Assembly (NCBI GenBank): GCA_963082875.1
Contig: OY720102.1
Coordinates: forward strand, 4,092,001 to 4,156,000
Length of the DNA: 64,000 nt
Direction of reading: 5' to 3'
From: Corella eumyota
Taxonomy: Eukaryota; Chordata; Ascidiacea; Phlebobranchia; Corellidae
Numbering within the stretch: the stretch's first letter is position 1; each line of letters starts with the position of its first letter. The notes beneath the pieces are model-generated. The model was given only the letters and a program-made list of their open reading frames with translations, did no database searches and was not told where the DNA came from. This document shows, piece by piece, positions 1 to 13,500 of the stretch. The translations under genes and the position numbers were made by a program.

Positions 1-70
1 TACATTCTTAACTACTAAATTACATGTATTTGTTTCTGTTTTCAATGAAAATATATATTATATAGGCTAC

Positions 71-1953
71 CTTGTTTGATGTTGCTTGTTGATGGCTCAT
101 TTACAGAGTGTTGCAAAAAACCTCGTATTGTATCTCGCAACACATACAAGCAATGCTGCCTTAGATAATCACTGTTGAGCTGTTTCAACTCGTGAAAAAG
201 TTCCATTAAAAAGTGAGGTCTGCTTTCGTTTTGGAAGATAAGACCGGCAGCTTGGGAGTAAATGTCTTCCCGTAATGATTCGAAAAGAGGGTCACATTTT
301 CGTGGAGAGTCACCACTTTCGTTCACGATCTCATCAAAAAATGAATCACTTTGTTTGAGTTTCTACAAAAAAATCATAAATAAATATAATTTTAAAAATC
401 ATAAATAATAAGAGTCTTAAATAACTGGTTATTTGCAATTAGAAAAAAACTGATGGTCAAATATTCCATTTGCTATTTTTTTATTGACTGCTACTGTTTA
501 CCTTATTTTTAGGATCGGTAGGATGGGCCTCTGTAAATCTATCCTTAAGAAATGGAAAAGTGCTCATCAATGTGCTGTAACTCATTTTTGACTCAGACTC
601 GCAAATAAACTCAAGATAAGCGGACAAGGTGATGCCCACGGAGTGCAACACTTCTTTGAGATTTCTCTGACTTATCATGTCCAAATATTCCTGATCTTCC
701 TTGTTGTGGCACTCATAAAATAACTTCTTAATTTGAAGAAGTGGCATTTCTGCATCGGATGGAGGAAAAGCTCTTCTCAAATCTTTGTTGCTCACGACAG
801 AGTAGGTGTATACCGGATACAAAAAACAATTGTTTTCGTTTTGAAAATTTTCAGATTCATCCAACAGATCAGTTTCTACGGTAACATCTAGTTTAGAGTC
901 ATCATTATCTTCGTTGTTTTTTTTCATTTCCTTTAACAAACTATCATCAGGTGAAAATGGGAAAGTATTTAGTTTAAGCTCAGCAAATTGTTTCTGAAGC
1001 ATTCCGATGTGATTCTGGTAAACAGTTACCTGCTGTGTGCAACTGTCCAACTGATACTTAATAAAATCTGAAGATATTCCATATGAACAATCCAAGAATT
1101 CTGAATCCTGGTTTCGATTCATCGAGTTACGGAGCAAACTCCTGAGTGACTTTTGGTCAATAAGAAGACTTCTCAAAATGCCAATTGAGTTGTTGAGCTC
1201 ACTGAGCATGTCATCCAAAACTGTGTAATTGTAGTGATCACTTCTTTCTGTTTCTGACAAAAAAGAAATCTGGGTGGAATCACTTAACAGTGTTTTCGAG
1301 CGACTTAAGCTGGGGCGATCTTCAGAGATTTGTAAATTTTCCAGGTCCCAGCTCATATTTGGACTTTGTAATTGCTCAGGAGTTTGCACAGGAGTCTTGA
1401 CATGTCTTTCTACATTTCCAAATGATTCAGCATTATAACTTCCAGACAAATCCATGTGTGTGCTTCTGTCCACAAGATTAACTTGCGGCAAGGGAGACAA
1501 GAGAGCCATGGTTTGTTGATTTGTGTATTCAATGTTTTCATCATGACGTTTGCTTGTTTCTTGTAAAGAGTCGTTTTGATCAATCATATCATCAACCTCA
1601 GTAAGAAGAGTCGAAACCAATCCATGTAAGTCAGAAAGTTGATCATTCATTGAATCAATTTTGTCTTCAGTTTCAATTTTGTCATTCTGCTTTACGTTTT
1701 TTTTCTTATCATAATGCACCAGATTTGTTTTCTCTTTAGAATCCATGGCCATGTTTTCGAGCTGAGTAATTCTATGTTTTACTGATTGCAATATGTTGTA
1801 TTTTTTACTTATTTCTTCTTCGGCGGTGAGACCGAGTTGCGAAAATTCACGTTGCGTGTTTAAAAGCATTCTTTGGCAATCTTGTAAATGCAAAAGTTGC
1901 TGATGTTGCTCTGATAAGCAATCCAACAGTTCCTGATTCTCTTTGTTTTCCAT
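71..1953 (-). CDS. PCM1: PCM1 ortholog, 5' part of the gene present up to the left window edge (partial)
   Basis: Two exons are visible: 502-1953 and 71-362. They are joined by donor GTAAAC at 501 and acceptor TTTTTGTAG at 363, and a further donor (GTAGCC) at 70 leads out of the window. The start chosen is the Met at 1953 (MENKENQELL), because the 22 codons before it read like intron or UTR sequence. The protein is rich in coiled-coil heptads near the N-terminus and in acidic and Ser-rich linkers. The second exon carries the block with QNESRPHF and LFHEL followed by DYLRQ, which I recognise from vertebrate PCM1 (remembered human segment: SQNESRPHFLIELFHEL). PCM1 is a scaffold of centriolar satellites used in centrosome and cilium assembly. 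A tract of T followed by TTAAGCAG lies just before the start, so the first exon could follow an upstream intron or be an SL trans-splice acceptor. Confidence 0.88.
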
Positions 1954-2540
1954 ATTTATCTGCTTAATAATCTTTAAAATGCAAAAAAATAAAAAATTTA
2001 CGTAAATAGTGTTTCGCAAAAATTAAATCACAAAATTTGAAAATTTTGTTTTGACGAGCAGTTTAACGGTAAAAAAGACCTTTGTATCCGTATTTATTAT
2101 TTAATTACCTATTATAACATAATTTTATGTTTAAATATGTTAAAAAATAACTGTGATTACTTTTAAAATCAAAATAAAACTGACTTCATCGTCTTTCTTA
2201 TTGCTAAGGACCACACGCGGGAAAGGAACTGCTCAACGGTTTTTCCTATTTATTCAACCATCTTAAATTAGGAAATTTATTTATCCTCAAACTTGCATTT
2301 ATCATTTATACGCACAAGTAAATAGAGCTTAAACAACACAATTAATAAAACATAAAAAGTTAAGTTTGGATAATTTTAAGGGTATGCAGAGTGTTGATAA
2401 AAAGAAATAATTACATGTAAACAAAGTTTAAGACGCACGCTTAACTAAAACACACACACACACACATTGCGAATCATTATTTAATCAGCAATAATTATGT
2501 AAAGCTACAGCTAATCTAAAACAGATACATAATAATTTCT
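1954..2540. other. Intergenic DNA between PCM1 and the first Kelch gene
   Basis: No coding signal is seen. The stretch holds the PCM1 5' flank with the E2F-like site and a short (CA)n tract near 2450-2466. It ends at the 3' end of the first array gene. Confidence 0.6.
2217..2224 (-). promoter_or_regulatory. Candidate E2F-type site upstream of PCM1
   Basis: The plus strand reads GCGGGAAA, which is TTTCCCGC in the sense of PCM1 and matches the E2F consensus TTTSSCGC. It lies 264 bp upstream of the PCM1 start, in otherwise AT-rich sequence. Function is inferred from the match only. Confidence 0.3.
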
Positions 2541-5500
2541 TTATTTTAAGTCCAAAAATTTATGATTTCCTTTTACAAGTTTCCCAAAAACAAGTTGCTG
2601 GCCTTGAGTTAAATCTTTGAACTTATACACACATTTTAAATGTTGATTATATGGACAATATCTTACAACATAACCGGTTCTAAAAAAAGCTTTAGATATT
2701 ATAACCTGCATAAACAGCAAAGCCGATATTATTACTTGTATATTAAATTTATTGTTAAAAATATGAATCAGCGAGCCACAGTAGCCTATATGCTACTCAA
2801 TCTACTTTAAAAAAAAAAAAACCTTTTTATCAAATTTACCTGATTAAAAGCTTATTATTATAGTTACCTAATAAGAACAAGTATGTCATGCTTATCTCCC
2901 AAAATATCCAACGGAATGTCATGAAATGGCATGGAGGAAGTAACTGTAGTCCATACATTGTCATCAATTTTTAAAAACTCCATTTGGATCGGTACTTGCT
3001 GACCATTAACTCCAGTTCCACCTATGCAAAAAAAAAGAAAGCAACTGTATCCTTAATGCCAGGTTATACTGAATTTTTACCACATAACATAGATAATAAA
3101 GTTTAAGAAGATAAAAGATTAGGCAATTAAAGCCCAACTTCAATAAAATATAATATAAAAAACTAACCTAAAACAAATATTGTCTCATCAAAAGAAGTAA
3201 TCTGAAAGTTTGTTCTGGCACAATTCATCGGTGCAAGACTTTTTTCCACTTTAGTCTTCAGGTTAATGCTAGACACCAAATTTGTAACCTGCTCCGAATA
3301 TCCTATATAAAAAACAAGAAAGTAATATTTAGAAAAAAATTAGTCTTGAACAATCAGTACTAAAAAAATTTAATGACAGGTGTAGGATAAGAACTTACTC
3401 TGTTGATTATTGTTTGGAATACTTTGTCCACCACAGCAGTAAATAGTATCTGTTTAAAAAAAATAAAGCATAACAATTTACCGTACGAAAAAATAACAAT
3501 TTAGCGCACAATAATCATACCTTCGATACAACTTGCTTTCATGTTTGTTCTTACACTCATATTACAAAATTCGGCCCATGCATTGTCCATGTCATTTAGT
3601 TTATCAATGGGAGCCAATGAACGGTTCTCCCCAATGTTATTGTATGCCACACAAGAACCCTGAAGTTGAACATTGCTTCCAAATACATATAGTTCATCTT
3701 AAAAAATTATACAAAAAGTTTATTTTTATCATATTACAAAATTGGATTTAAAAAATAATTGGAAATTTAATTTCAAAACTGACCTTGATAGACTACAGCT
3801 AAGCATGTATACCGTTGTCGTGATAAATTTGGAAGCCAACTCCAATTTCCATCATATTTGGCAGCTCGAGTATTGTTTACTCCACAAAACACTAAAGCAT
3901 TTTTGTATAAAACAACTTCACATTGTTGACAATTTTGTGGAACAATGTTATCAATCATCTAAAGAAAAATATATCTTTAAACAAGTAATAAAACTAAGAT
4001 CTTTTTAAAACATTAAGTTACAATATTAATTAACATTTAAAAAAACTCAACACTACCTAAGAACTTAAAAAATAAATTATTAATTTTATAACCGTTGCAC
4101 TTAGATTTTTTTCCGAATTAATATCTACAAATATAATATATTGTTTGTTATTTGGCACTGACACCAAACCCATCACATTTTCATCATTAAATAATGAAGT
4201 ACTCCAATGTTCAATGACACCTGAAAAAGGGTATTAGAAAATATATTATATTATTATATTTTTTTGGAGGGAGAAAGAGATATTATTAAATTTTCTGGGG
4301 AAAGAGATTTCTAATCACTAAATCCTAAAGTAAAGTCAGTTACAAAAACACGATATAATTTAATGATTTAATAAAAACATTGTAATATTACAAATATTTC
4401 TTAATGACCTTAAAAGTCGATACTAAATCAAAAATTTTAATACTATCACTAATATGACTTGTACACACCAAACCCCTCTCTTCTTTCACAATCCCATCTT
4501 TCGTTTGGGTGAGAATGATGTTTAACAGCTTCAAATACAAGAGCTCTACACTGTTTGTTATCATCTATCATGTTCTATAATCAAAAAATTACTTAATATT
4601 TTTAATTTTTAACAGAATAGACCTAGCTTAATTTTCAACACAAAGGTTTGATATTCAAAATTGTTTATTAATTTTTTTGAATTGGTATACCTCTCCCATT
4701 ATTGAAGTAACTAGAAAGTTTGAAGAAATGAATTTCAAACGAATATGTTGAAAAAGCTGATCAAGATGTTGAATTCTTGAATCCCTTGATTTGATCCAAT
4801 TAATCATTACTTTATAGACATTTTCTTCAGATTGAGCCTTTTTAAAATCGTACAAAACTTTATTATTTAAAAATTTTTTTTTTATAAACCATTAACATAC
4901 TCTTAAAACCATAAAAATTTATTTAAGCTAACAAATTTATTAATAGGCTAAGTTAAAAAAATTTTGTGTACCATTAGTTCGTTTGATGACATTAGCATGT
5001 CAATGTCCTCGAAAGGTAGATTGACAAAGTCATTTTGCTGTGAGACATTATCAAAATGTTCAATGATACATTTTGTTGTGGAATCAACCAGACTTTCAAT
5101 TGAATATTGCCGAGCTATTTTTCTTAACTGAAGGCAATTTTTGGCAGATAGAATATCCACAAAAAATCTACTTATGGTATTAAGTAAATCTAAAATCAAA
5201 CAAAGTACTGTAAACCTTTTTTCAGAACTATATCTTTTTTTATTGTTATAAAAAATGTTTAATCTAAATATTGTAATTTTAATAAAGTTTAATTTAATAA
5301 TAAGCCAAAACAAACCCTCAATTTGCATCATGGAAGCGGCATGTAAATAGTCTCCAACATTATCAACAGACAGATTTATTTCCCCAGTATAAATAAAATT
5401 TATTACTTGAAGGAAAAATGCGGAGTCCAATTCTTTCAATGTCACCTTGTGCTCATACTTTTCCTTCATCTAAAGTTTATGAAGTCAGTGCATCCAAAAA

Positions 5501-5855
5501 TACTTTTACACTTATATCAATGGCTTAAGTAATGAGATAGATAGATATTACACATTTACTTTTAATTATATATAATGGCTTACATTTGTTGTAAACATAG
5601 CTCGAAAAAATGAACTACTAGCTGATAAGATATCTTTGTTTGCAAAAAAATCCACCCCATCCACATTTATTACAATGTCACATGTTTCAGATTTTGATAT
5701 GCGACTCCTTTAATAGAATCAAATCATTAAATAATTTTTTACGTTCGAAAATTATTTTTATTCAAAAATTAACATTACCTATTTAATTTGTCAAGAAGAA
5801 TCTCAGCATAATTTTCAAACTTGTACAACTGATAATCACTAGCTTGGGGAGCCAT
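2541..5855 (-). CDS. BTB-BACK-Kelch protein, array copy A (13 exons, intact)
   Basis: Thirteen exons are read from GT-AG junctions: 5779-5855, 5584-5707, 5316-5469, 4972-5189, 4691-4837, 4469-4574, 4093-4220, 3784-3958, 3521-3697, 3399-3449, 3168-3302, 2868-3021 and 2541-2679. They sum to 1785 nt, giving 594 aa with all phases consistent. Residues about 27-125 are a BTB fold (TCDIVINVDG, then a long helix with ASSSFFRAMF, then FIYTGEI). Residues about 130-275 are BACK (NCLQLRKIARQYSIESL). Residues about 300-590 hold weak Kelch blades (YDGNWSWLPNL, DTIYCCGG, FVLGGTG). By family knowledge such proteins are CUL3 E3-ligase substrate adaptors; no specific KLHL ortholog is recognised. This is the 3'-most gene of a head-to-tail array. 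Its upstream flank and first exon are copied at 18410-18700. Confidence 0.87.
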
Positions 5856-6601
5856 TTTTTAACAAGATAGTCAGTAGAGTGCTTCCAATTAAACTATATT
5901 TTAAGCTATACTTGGTGATGACAGATATGGGCAAAACAACAGATACCAAAATACAAAATCAAGAAAATACCCTAAAGTCGTACAAAAATTTTTATTTAAA
6001 CTACATGACTCATTTGTTTAAAGAACCTTTAATCAAATATTTGATCTTTCTAAAAAATGCAAGCTGTACCTGTTGGTGTATTTAGTAAACATAATAACCT
6101 ATCAATATTTACCTACTTAATTTTAAATACCAACTAAAAGGTACTAAATTTTATTTTATAAATTAGTACAATGATAATAATTACAAGGTTTATTATAATA
6201 AAAGTGCTACTTTGATAATATGTTGATGCATTAAATCCTGGATTTAATATACTAAATATAAATGAATTATCTACTAAAAATATGATTCACTACTCACATT
6301 TTAATAAGTTTGTTATAAGAATAGTTATGCTTAAGTAATTGTCATTCTAATCATATTTAATAATTAGCACATAACAGCACAACTTATTTTTGAAGGAACA
6401 TTATGTTTTTTTTACCCAAACCTAAATGAATCTACAAAAACCTACAATATTTCAAAATAGATAAAATATTAAAATTATGTTAACTACAGTATACACAGCT
6501 AAATATAAGAATAGTTGATAATATTATAACAAAATTAAAAGTTAAGTAAGTAAAAGCATAAAATTAATGATTCAAAAAAGCATTAGGAATAAATAACCAT
6601 A
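5856..6601. other. Intergenic, Kelch copies A/B
   Basis: AT-rich spacer. The first 230 bases are nearly identical to 18462-18690, the upstream flank of the pseudogene. The rest shows no coding or RNA signal. Confidence 0.55.
5967..5975 (-). promoter_or_regulatory. Array upstream motif, copy A
   Basis: ATACCCTAA on plus, TTAGGGTAT in gene sense, 112 bp upstream of the copy A start codon. This is the reference site for the motif shared by the array; the flanking bases differ from copies B and H. Confidence 0.45.
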
Positions 6602-9600
6602 TTATTTTAACCCTAATAAGCTAAGATTTCCCTTTGCAAGTTTGCCAAAACCAAGATTTTGGGTTTGAGTTAAATTGTTAAACTGGTACACAATCTCCAA
6701 TTGTTGACTTTGTGGGCAATATCGGAAAACATTACCATTTCTAAACAAACAAAATAAAGTTAAATTTGGATTAATAAAAAAAATTAACCATTAACATAAA
6801 CGTACAAAACTGTGTTTATTGTGAACAATGTAATCCAATACTGTATTGCAATATTACGGCTTTTCTTTTATTATAAAATAATAGAAACTATGTCCTTGGT
6901 AGTTACCCCGTAAGAACAACTATGCCATGCTGGTCTCCCAAAATATCCAATGGTATATCACGAAGTGGAATGGGCGAAGTGATATTTGTCCATGCATTGT
7001 CACCTACTTTTAAAAACTCCATCGGAATGTGCACTTTCTGACCATTTACGCCAGTTCCACCTTAATAAAAAAATAACAGAAATTAGAACAAAAAATTTAT
7101 TTTTAAATTTAACTTGAGCTTACAAAAGACTTACCTAGGACATAAATTTTTTTATCAAAAGCAGTAATAAGAAAGTTTGCTCTTGCACAATTCATTGGTG
7201 CAAGATTTTTTTCCACTTTGGTATCTAAATTAAAGCTTGAAACCAAATTTGATGCTTGCTCTAAAAATAAGAAAAAGTGTAAAATGTAGAAAATGATGGA
7301 TTTTGCAATAAACTATAAAGCTTAATAAAAACCTAAAAATGGGTTTATTAATACAATTTTTTACGGAAAAGCTGGCGACTTGCAACCCCTCTGGTTAACC
7401 GCCATACTGCTTCTTCCATTACTCCTCCACAGCAGTGAATAGTTTCTAATTAAATAAACAATGAATTTTAACAAAATATAATAAAATTGATTTTAGTATT
7501 ATAAGGTTTATACCTTCAATACAAATAGCTCTCATGTTCGCTCTTACATTTATATCACAATATTTAACCCATGCAGTATCTGTTGAGTTTAGCTTGAAAA
7601 TAGAAGGGAAAAAATGTTGTTGGATATTTGTTCTACGCTGCATAGCCATTTTTTGTTCAAACACATAAAGCTCATCTTAAAAAATCAAGTAGTATTTATT
7701 TACTAAAAGCAAAAGTATTTTTGGCATAAAAATTTATATAAAAACTACCAGACTAAAAATATTTAATATTTACACCAACTTCAAAACCAACCTTGATACA
7801 CAAAAGCTAAACAGACTGGTTGTTGTGTTAATAAATTTGGAAGCCAACTCCAATTTCCATCATATTTGGCAACATGAGTATCATTTACTCCACAAAACAC
7901 TAGAGCATTTTTATATAAAACAACTTCACATTGTTGAATTTCTTGAGATGAAAAATTTTCAATCATCTAGATAAAATGTTGCATACTTTTGGACAATTTA
8001 TATTTGAATTGGATTTTATTGCTTGTAAAAACTTACTGTACAATACAAATAAAAGCATTTTTATGAAGCATATTTAATAAAGTTAAGAACATTAAAAATC
8101 ATTACAGGTATGGTGCAGCCACAAGATTTATTTTTATTTATATTAGCATTTCAGGTGTTATAAGTTTTATGTAGGTTCTGATTAAACTTCTACGACCTGC
8201 GTAGCTATATTCTTTTTTGTATCGACATCAACTAAGAACAATGAATTTGTGTTGGTTTTTGTTGGATCGTTCCAGCTGGTTGGTGCTGAAGCAAAAAAAA
8301 TGGGGGTTGGTGCTGAAGCAATCCCTATTACAATTTGGTACTTACAAACACCTATGAAAAAAAAACACAAAAAGTTATATTCCATTAAAAAATAAAATTC
8401 TTAGAAATTTTTGGGCTTTTAAATTAAGTTTAGTTTTTGTGCCACAGAAAAACGTTAATTCCTACCAAACCCATCTCTTTTTTGACAATTCCATTCATCT
8501 TTGGGCCGAGAATGTTGCTTTAAAGCTTCAAAAACCAGAGCTCTGCACTGTTTATTGTCATCTATAATGTTCTACATTAAATGAAATATAAATTCAATTT
8601 AAATTAAATATCGTAATTTTTGACTTTAAATATAATTTTGAAATCAGTACTTTAACTTTTAAGCATATTAAATATTTTATTTCATACCTCCCCCATAATA
8701 GAATTAACAATAAAATCTGAAGAAATAAACTTTAAACAAATATTTTTAAAAAGTTGAAAAAGATGTTGAATTCTTGAATCGCATGATTTGATCCATTTAA
8801 TCATCACAGTATAAACACTTTCCTCTGATTTAGCCTTAAGTAAGTTATACAAAATAATAAAATTAAAAAAAATTTTCGCAATAAACCAATAATTTAAACT
8901 TTTTTCAAAAAATTGTGCAAACCGTAAGATTATTTGATGACATCAGCATATTAATGTCCTTAAAAGACAGCTGCAAAAAATCTTTTTGCTGCGAGACATC
9001 ATCAAAATGTTCACTTATACACTTTGTAGTAGAATCTACTAAACTCTTAATTGAATATTTCTGGGCCAATTTTCTTAACTGAAGGCAATTATTTGCAGAA
9101 AGATCATCAACAAAATACCTGCTTATGGTATTAAGCAAATCTAGAATTAAAATATATGTTAAAACATATTTTTATAAAACACCAAATTTTATTTCCTATT
9201 TTTGTTAAAATACATACATGTTACTATATCAAAGTAGCCTAATGTTTAACATTAGCTTAAAACAAACCATCAATTTGCATCATGGATGCAGCATGTAAAC
9301 AATCACCAACATTATTAACAGATAATATTATTTCCCCGGTGTAAATAAAATCTATTACTTGGGAAAAAATCTCAGAGCTCAATTCTTTTAACGTTACTTT
9401 GTTTTCATATTTTTCTTTCATCTACAAAATATTGAGTTTAACACTTTAGTAATACAATTACACTAACACTAAAAAAGATGTTGTAATCTAAAACAATTCT
9501 GTCAGTTGAATAAATTTGGTAATATGTTTTTAAGTTGCATAAACAAGAAACTTAGCAAAACATACATAAATTTTAGGTTAAATTTTAAAGTTTTACATTA

Positions 9601-9928
9601 CTAAAGTAATATAAATAGCTAACTTACATTTGTTGTAAACATTTTGCGAAAAAATGTACTGCTAGATGACAATATATCCTTGTTTGCAAAAAAATCTACA
9701 CCTTCAACACTTAGTACAATGTCACATGTTTCAGACTTCGATATGCGACTCCTTTATAAAAATAATCAAATAAACTTATTCTTCCTTTTTTTAACTGTAT
9801 ATATATCACATTTTGACAAAATACAAAAAATCACAATGTCAGAATGTAAACCTGTTCAATTTGTCCAACACATTTTCAGCATAATTTTCAAACTTGTATA
9901 ACTTTTTATCATTAGCTTGAGCACTCAT
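6602..9928 (-). CDS. BTB-BACK-Kelch protein, array copy B (intact frame, remodelled exons 7 and 10)
   Basis: It uses the same 13-exon plan as copy A. Exon 1 is 9852-9928 (start MSAQANDKK), BTB exons are 9628-9751 and 9268-9421, and the BACK exon ends near 8929. The last exon stops at 6602. Two exons depart from the family. Exon 7 (near 8205-8352) has lost the FNDENVMGLVSVPNN segment and instead carries a 27-bp-period in-frame duplication encoding ASAPT twice. Exon 10 (7365-7445) keeps the YCCGG-type start (here HCCGG) but is 30 nt longer than in copy A and ends in an unrelated, GC-richer stretch (WRLTRGVASRQLF). Both keep frame (81 nt against 51 nt for exon 10), so the gene is probably still expressed. 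Expected role is a CUL3 adaptor, by family. Confidence 0.8.
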
Positions 9929-10056
9929 TTCTAACTTAGTGTATCTGTGGTAAATTGCTTTTAATTTAACTTGTAGTTTTGCGCTGTTTTTACATACAGC
10001 TGTAACAAATAAAACCCTTTGCAAAAGCAGAAATACTAAAATCCACCAAAACGGGA

Positions 10057-10063
10057 ATACCCT
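10057..10063 (-). promoter_or_regulatory. Array upstream motif, copy B
   Basis: GGGAATACCCTTA context on plus, 129 bp upstream of the copy B start, with ACTAAAATCC 20 bases earlier. An almost unchanged copy stands at 15151-15157 before the relic first exon. Confidence 0.42.
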
Positions 10064-10143
10064 TATGTAAATTATTCTTTTCCCTTTTTTGTTTCTTTTT
10101 AACAATTATAAAAATATGTTTATCCTTAGTACTAAAACAGCAA

Positions 10144-10222
10144 TTTTATGTTGGTTAGTAATAATACATTTTTTATGTTGGTTAGTAATAATAATTTTTT
10201 ATGTTGGTTAGTAATAATAATA
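10144..10222. repeat. Short tandem repeat, about 26-27 bp unit, three copies
   Basis: The unit ATGTTGGTTAGTAATAATA begins at 10148, 10175 and 10201. The duplicated flank at about 15240 has a single copy, so the expansion happened after that duplication. Confidence 0.75.
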
Positions 10223-10520
10223 CACTTTTGTTAAATAAATTAAAGATCACTTTTTGTAATAAAAATAATTTTGCAGTAATTAAGAACAATTTTGCTTACC
10301 AAAATGTTAGGACAACAACTCAAACAAATATTTACAAATCAAAAAATAATTTAAAAGTAAATATAAAGAATTAGTACATATTAGTTAAAACTTATGATAT
10401 TCTAAAGTAACTAAAAATAAAAACAGTTGATAAAAAAAGCAATTAACAACACAAAATTATTGTTTGTGAACATTGGTAAACTTTCTTTTAATTTTGATAG
10501 TTGTCATATATAAAATTATA

Positions 10521-13500
10521 TTATTTGAACCCTAGTGAGCTAAGATTTCCTTTTACAAATTTGCCAAAAACAAGTTGTTGGGCCGCAGTAAGAGCTTTGC
10601 ACTCGTAAACACACTTAAATTGTTGATTAAATGGACAATATCTTACGATAAAACCCGTGCTAAACATATAAACATCGGTTAGTTATTGATTAATAAAAAA
10701 AATTTTAATATACTACTTATTTAAAACTAAATTATTACTTGTATATGATTCAAATATTCCTACTATCATTATACAATTATTAAATCCAATTTTGAATTTT
10801 TTGAATTCACCTAAAAAGAAACAAAATGTCATGTTGATCTCCCAACATATCCAATGGTATATCGCGAATTGGAATGGGTGAAGTGACTTTTGTCCAAACT
10901 TTGTCTATGCTGCCTTGTAATTCTAAAAACTCCATCTGACTGGTTGGTTGCTCACCACTAGCCCCAGTTCCACCTAAACAAATTAATAATTCGCAAAATT
11001 AACTTTTTTAACAATGTTTTATTAAAGTTTATAAAATAAAACAGTGAAAATAAATAAACAGTAAAAGCGAGTATTAATAACTAAAGGCATTTTTGTTTAA
11101 AACTATTTCTTACCTACAACAAAAATTTTCATTTCAAAAGAAGTAATAAGAAAGTTCATTCTTGCACAATTCATTGGAGTAAGATTCTTTTCCACTTTGG
11201 TATCTAAATTGAAGCTTGAAACCAAGTTTGATGCTTGCTCTAAATACATAAACAAACATACCAATTTAATAACGCAAATAAATAATAAAGCTGTAATAAC
11301 TTTTAATACAAATTTATAGTAAATACTTACGATATTGGTTGGTGTTTGTAATAATTTGGCCTCCACAGCAGTAAATAGTATCTGTTAAAAAAAACAAAAA
11401 ATTAAACTAATTCTTAAAGCAATTGATAATTTTTTTAATAAAAGGGGGTATACCTCCAATACAAACTGCCTTCATGTTTGGTCTGACATTATTTATATCA
11501 CAATATTTCTCCCATGCAGTATCTGTGTCATTTAGTTTGTCAATAGTAGTTGTCGAATTTGGGATAGCTTGTCTTCCACCATATCGATTATATCCATACC
11601 CTTGATTTAATGGTTGAACAACACTTCCAAACACTAACAACTTACCTTAAAAATAGGTACTTTTTCACTTTATATTTGAATATTGTTATATAAAAAAGCA
11701 TATTTGTTTTATATTAACCAAGTTCAACGACATGACATATTGAATTAAAGTAATAAAAATTAAATATGCAGTTTGACCTTAATGACATACTTATGAAATA
11801 AATTTTAAAGAACAATAAACATACTTTTATACACTATTGATAAACATGTATAGCGTTGTTTTAATAAATTAGGAAGAAAACTCCAAGTCGAATCATATTT
11901 AGAAACTTGAACACCATTACCTATTCCACATACCACAAGAGCATTTTTATACGAAACAACGTCACAGTGTTGACAATTTTGTGGATAAAAGTTAATATTC
12001 ATCTGAAAAAAAAAAAACTTTTTGCAAATTATCTTGCATGCTATTGAGATTTTTAAAACTTATAAATAAATCCCTTTGACAGTTACTATTCTTTCTATAA
12101 CATTAAACAATAACCTGTGTAGGTATAGCTTTTTCCTTTTTGACATTTATAAGATCAATTAGTTGATTGTTATTTGGTACTGACATCATTCCTATGACAT
12201 TTTCATCATTAAATAATAAAGAATTTCCTTGCTCAACAAAACCTATAAAAAAAACTTTTTTTATAAGTAAATTTAAAAATACTGAGAACAACATCAATAC
12301 TGTAAAGTCCATTAAAAAGTATATTTGTTAAACTATTTATTGTTCCTTCGTAATTGGTTTAGTGGTGTTCAAAAACATACTGAACCCCTTTCTTCTTTCA
12401 CTGTTCCATTCATTTTTAGGGTGAGAGTGATGTTTAATAGCTTCAAAAACCAAGGCCCTGCACTGTTTGTTATCATCTACCATGTTCTATTATCAACCAA
12501 AATGTAAATTTAATATACTAATAAATATACAGGTTTTGTTTAGGTTATAATATTATTTTATACCTCTCCCATGATTGAAATCACAAGAAATTGGGATGGA
12601 ATAAATTTTAAACGAATATGTTGAAAAAGTCGAGCAAGATGTTGAATTCTTGAGTCGTTAAATTTGATCCAATCGATCATTACATTATAAACGTTTTCTT
12701 CAGTTTTAGCCTTTAAAAAAATGATTCCATTACAAATTTAGCAATGCTAACATTTCATTGTTTAAATACAAAAATTCACTTATGAATACTTGGTATCAAG
12801 GGTAAAACAGAATAACATTAAACTAAAAGATAGTCAAAGTAAGATATGAGTATTAATAAAAATTGAATATAGTTTAATTAATAAAATTCAAAGATAGGTC
12901 TTTTTTAAAAATTTTAAAGGAATTTAATAAAATGTTGTGTACCATAAGATTATTTGATGACATAATTATGTCAATGTCCTCAAGCTCAAGTTCCACAAAA
13001 CCTTTTTGTTGCGAAACATCATCGAAATGCTCAATGATACATTTTCTTGTTGCATCATCTAGACTTTTAATTGAATATTGTTGAGCCAGTTTTCTTAATT
13101 GAAGGCAATTTTTGGCCGATAGATCATCAACAAAAAACTTGCTTATAGTATTAAGCAAATCTAAAATAAAAAACTTTTCTAAATTAAAGCAAAACCTCAA
13201 AAAAAGCTTTTGTAAATAATGTATGTATATCAAATTTGTAGGTCTTTAAAATAAAACAATAACATTTTTAGTAGTGTGCAGGCAAATTACAACAAAAAAA
13301 TGTTAGTAGCAACCTGTGGCCAAAGGTTAAAAAAACAAGCTGAATTATGGGCACTTATGTATTACTAAGAAAGTGAAAACTAAGTACAAGTCTAAATACA
13401 AACCCTCTATTTGCATCATGGAAGCTGCATGCAAATAATCTCCAACATTATCAGCAGACAATGATATTTCCCCAGTATAAATAAAATTTATTACTTGTTG

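Larger units (their letters stand above)
9929..10520. other. Intergenic, Kelch copies B/C
   Basis: Holds the copy B upstream motif and the three-copy tandem repeat. The whole stretch is duplicated at about 15023-15563. No gene seen. Confidence 0.55.

Noticed and set aside
2451-2466. (CA)n microsatellite
   Set aside because: Only about seven units; ordinary simple sequence.
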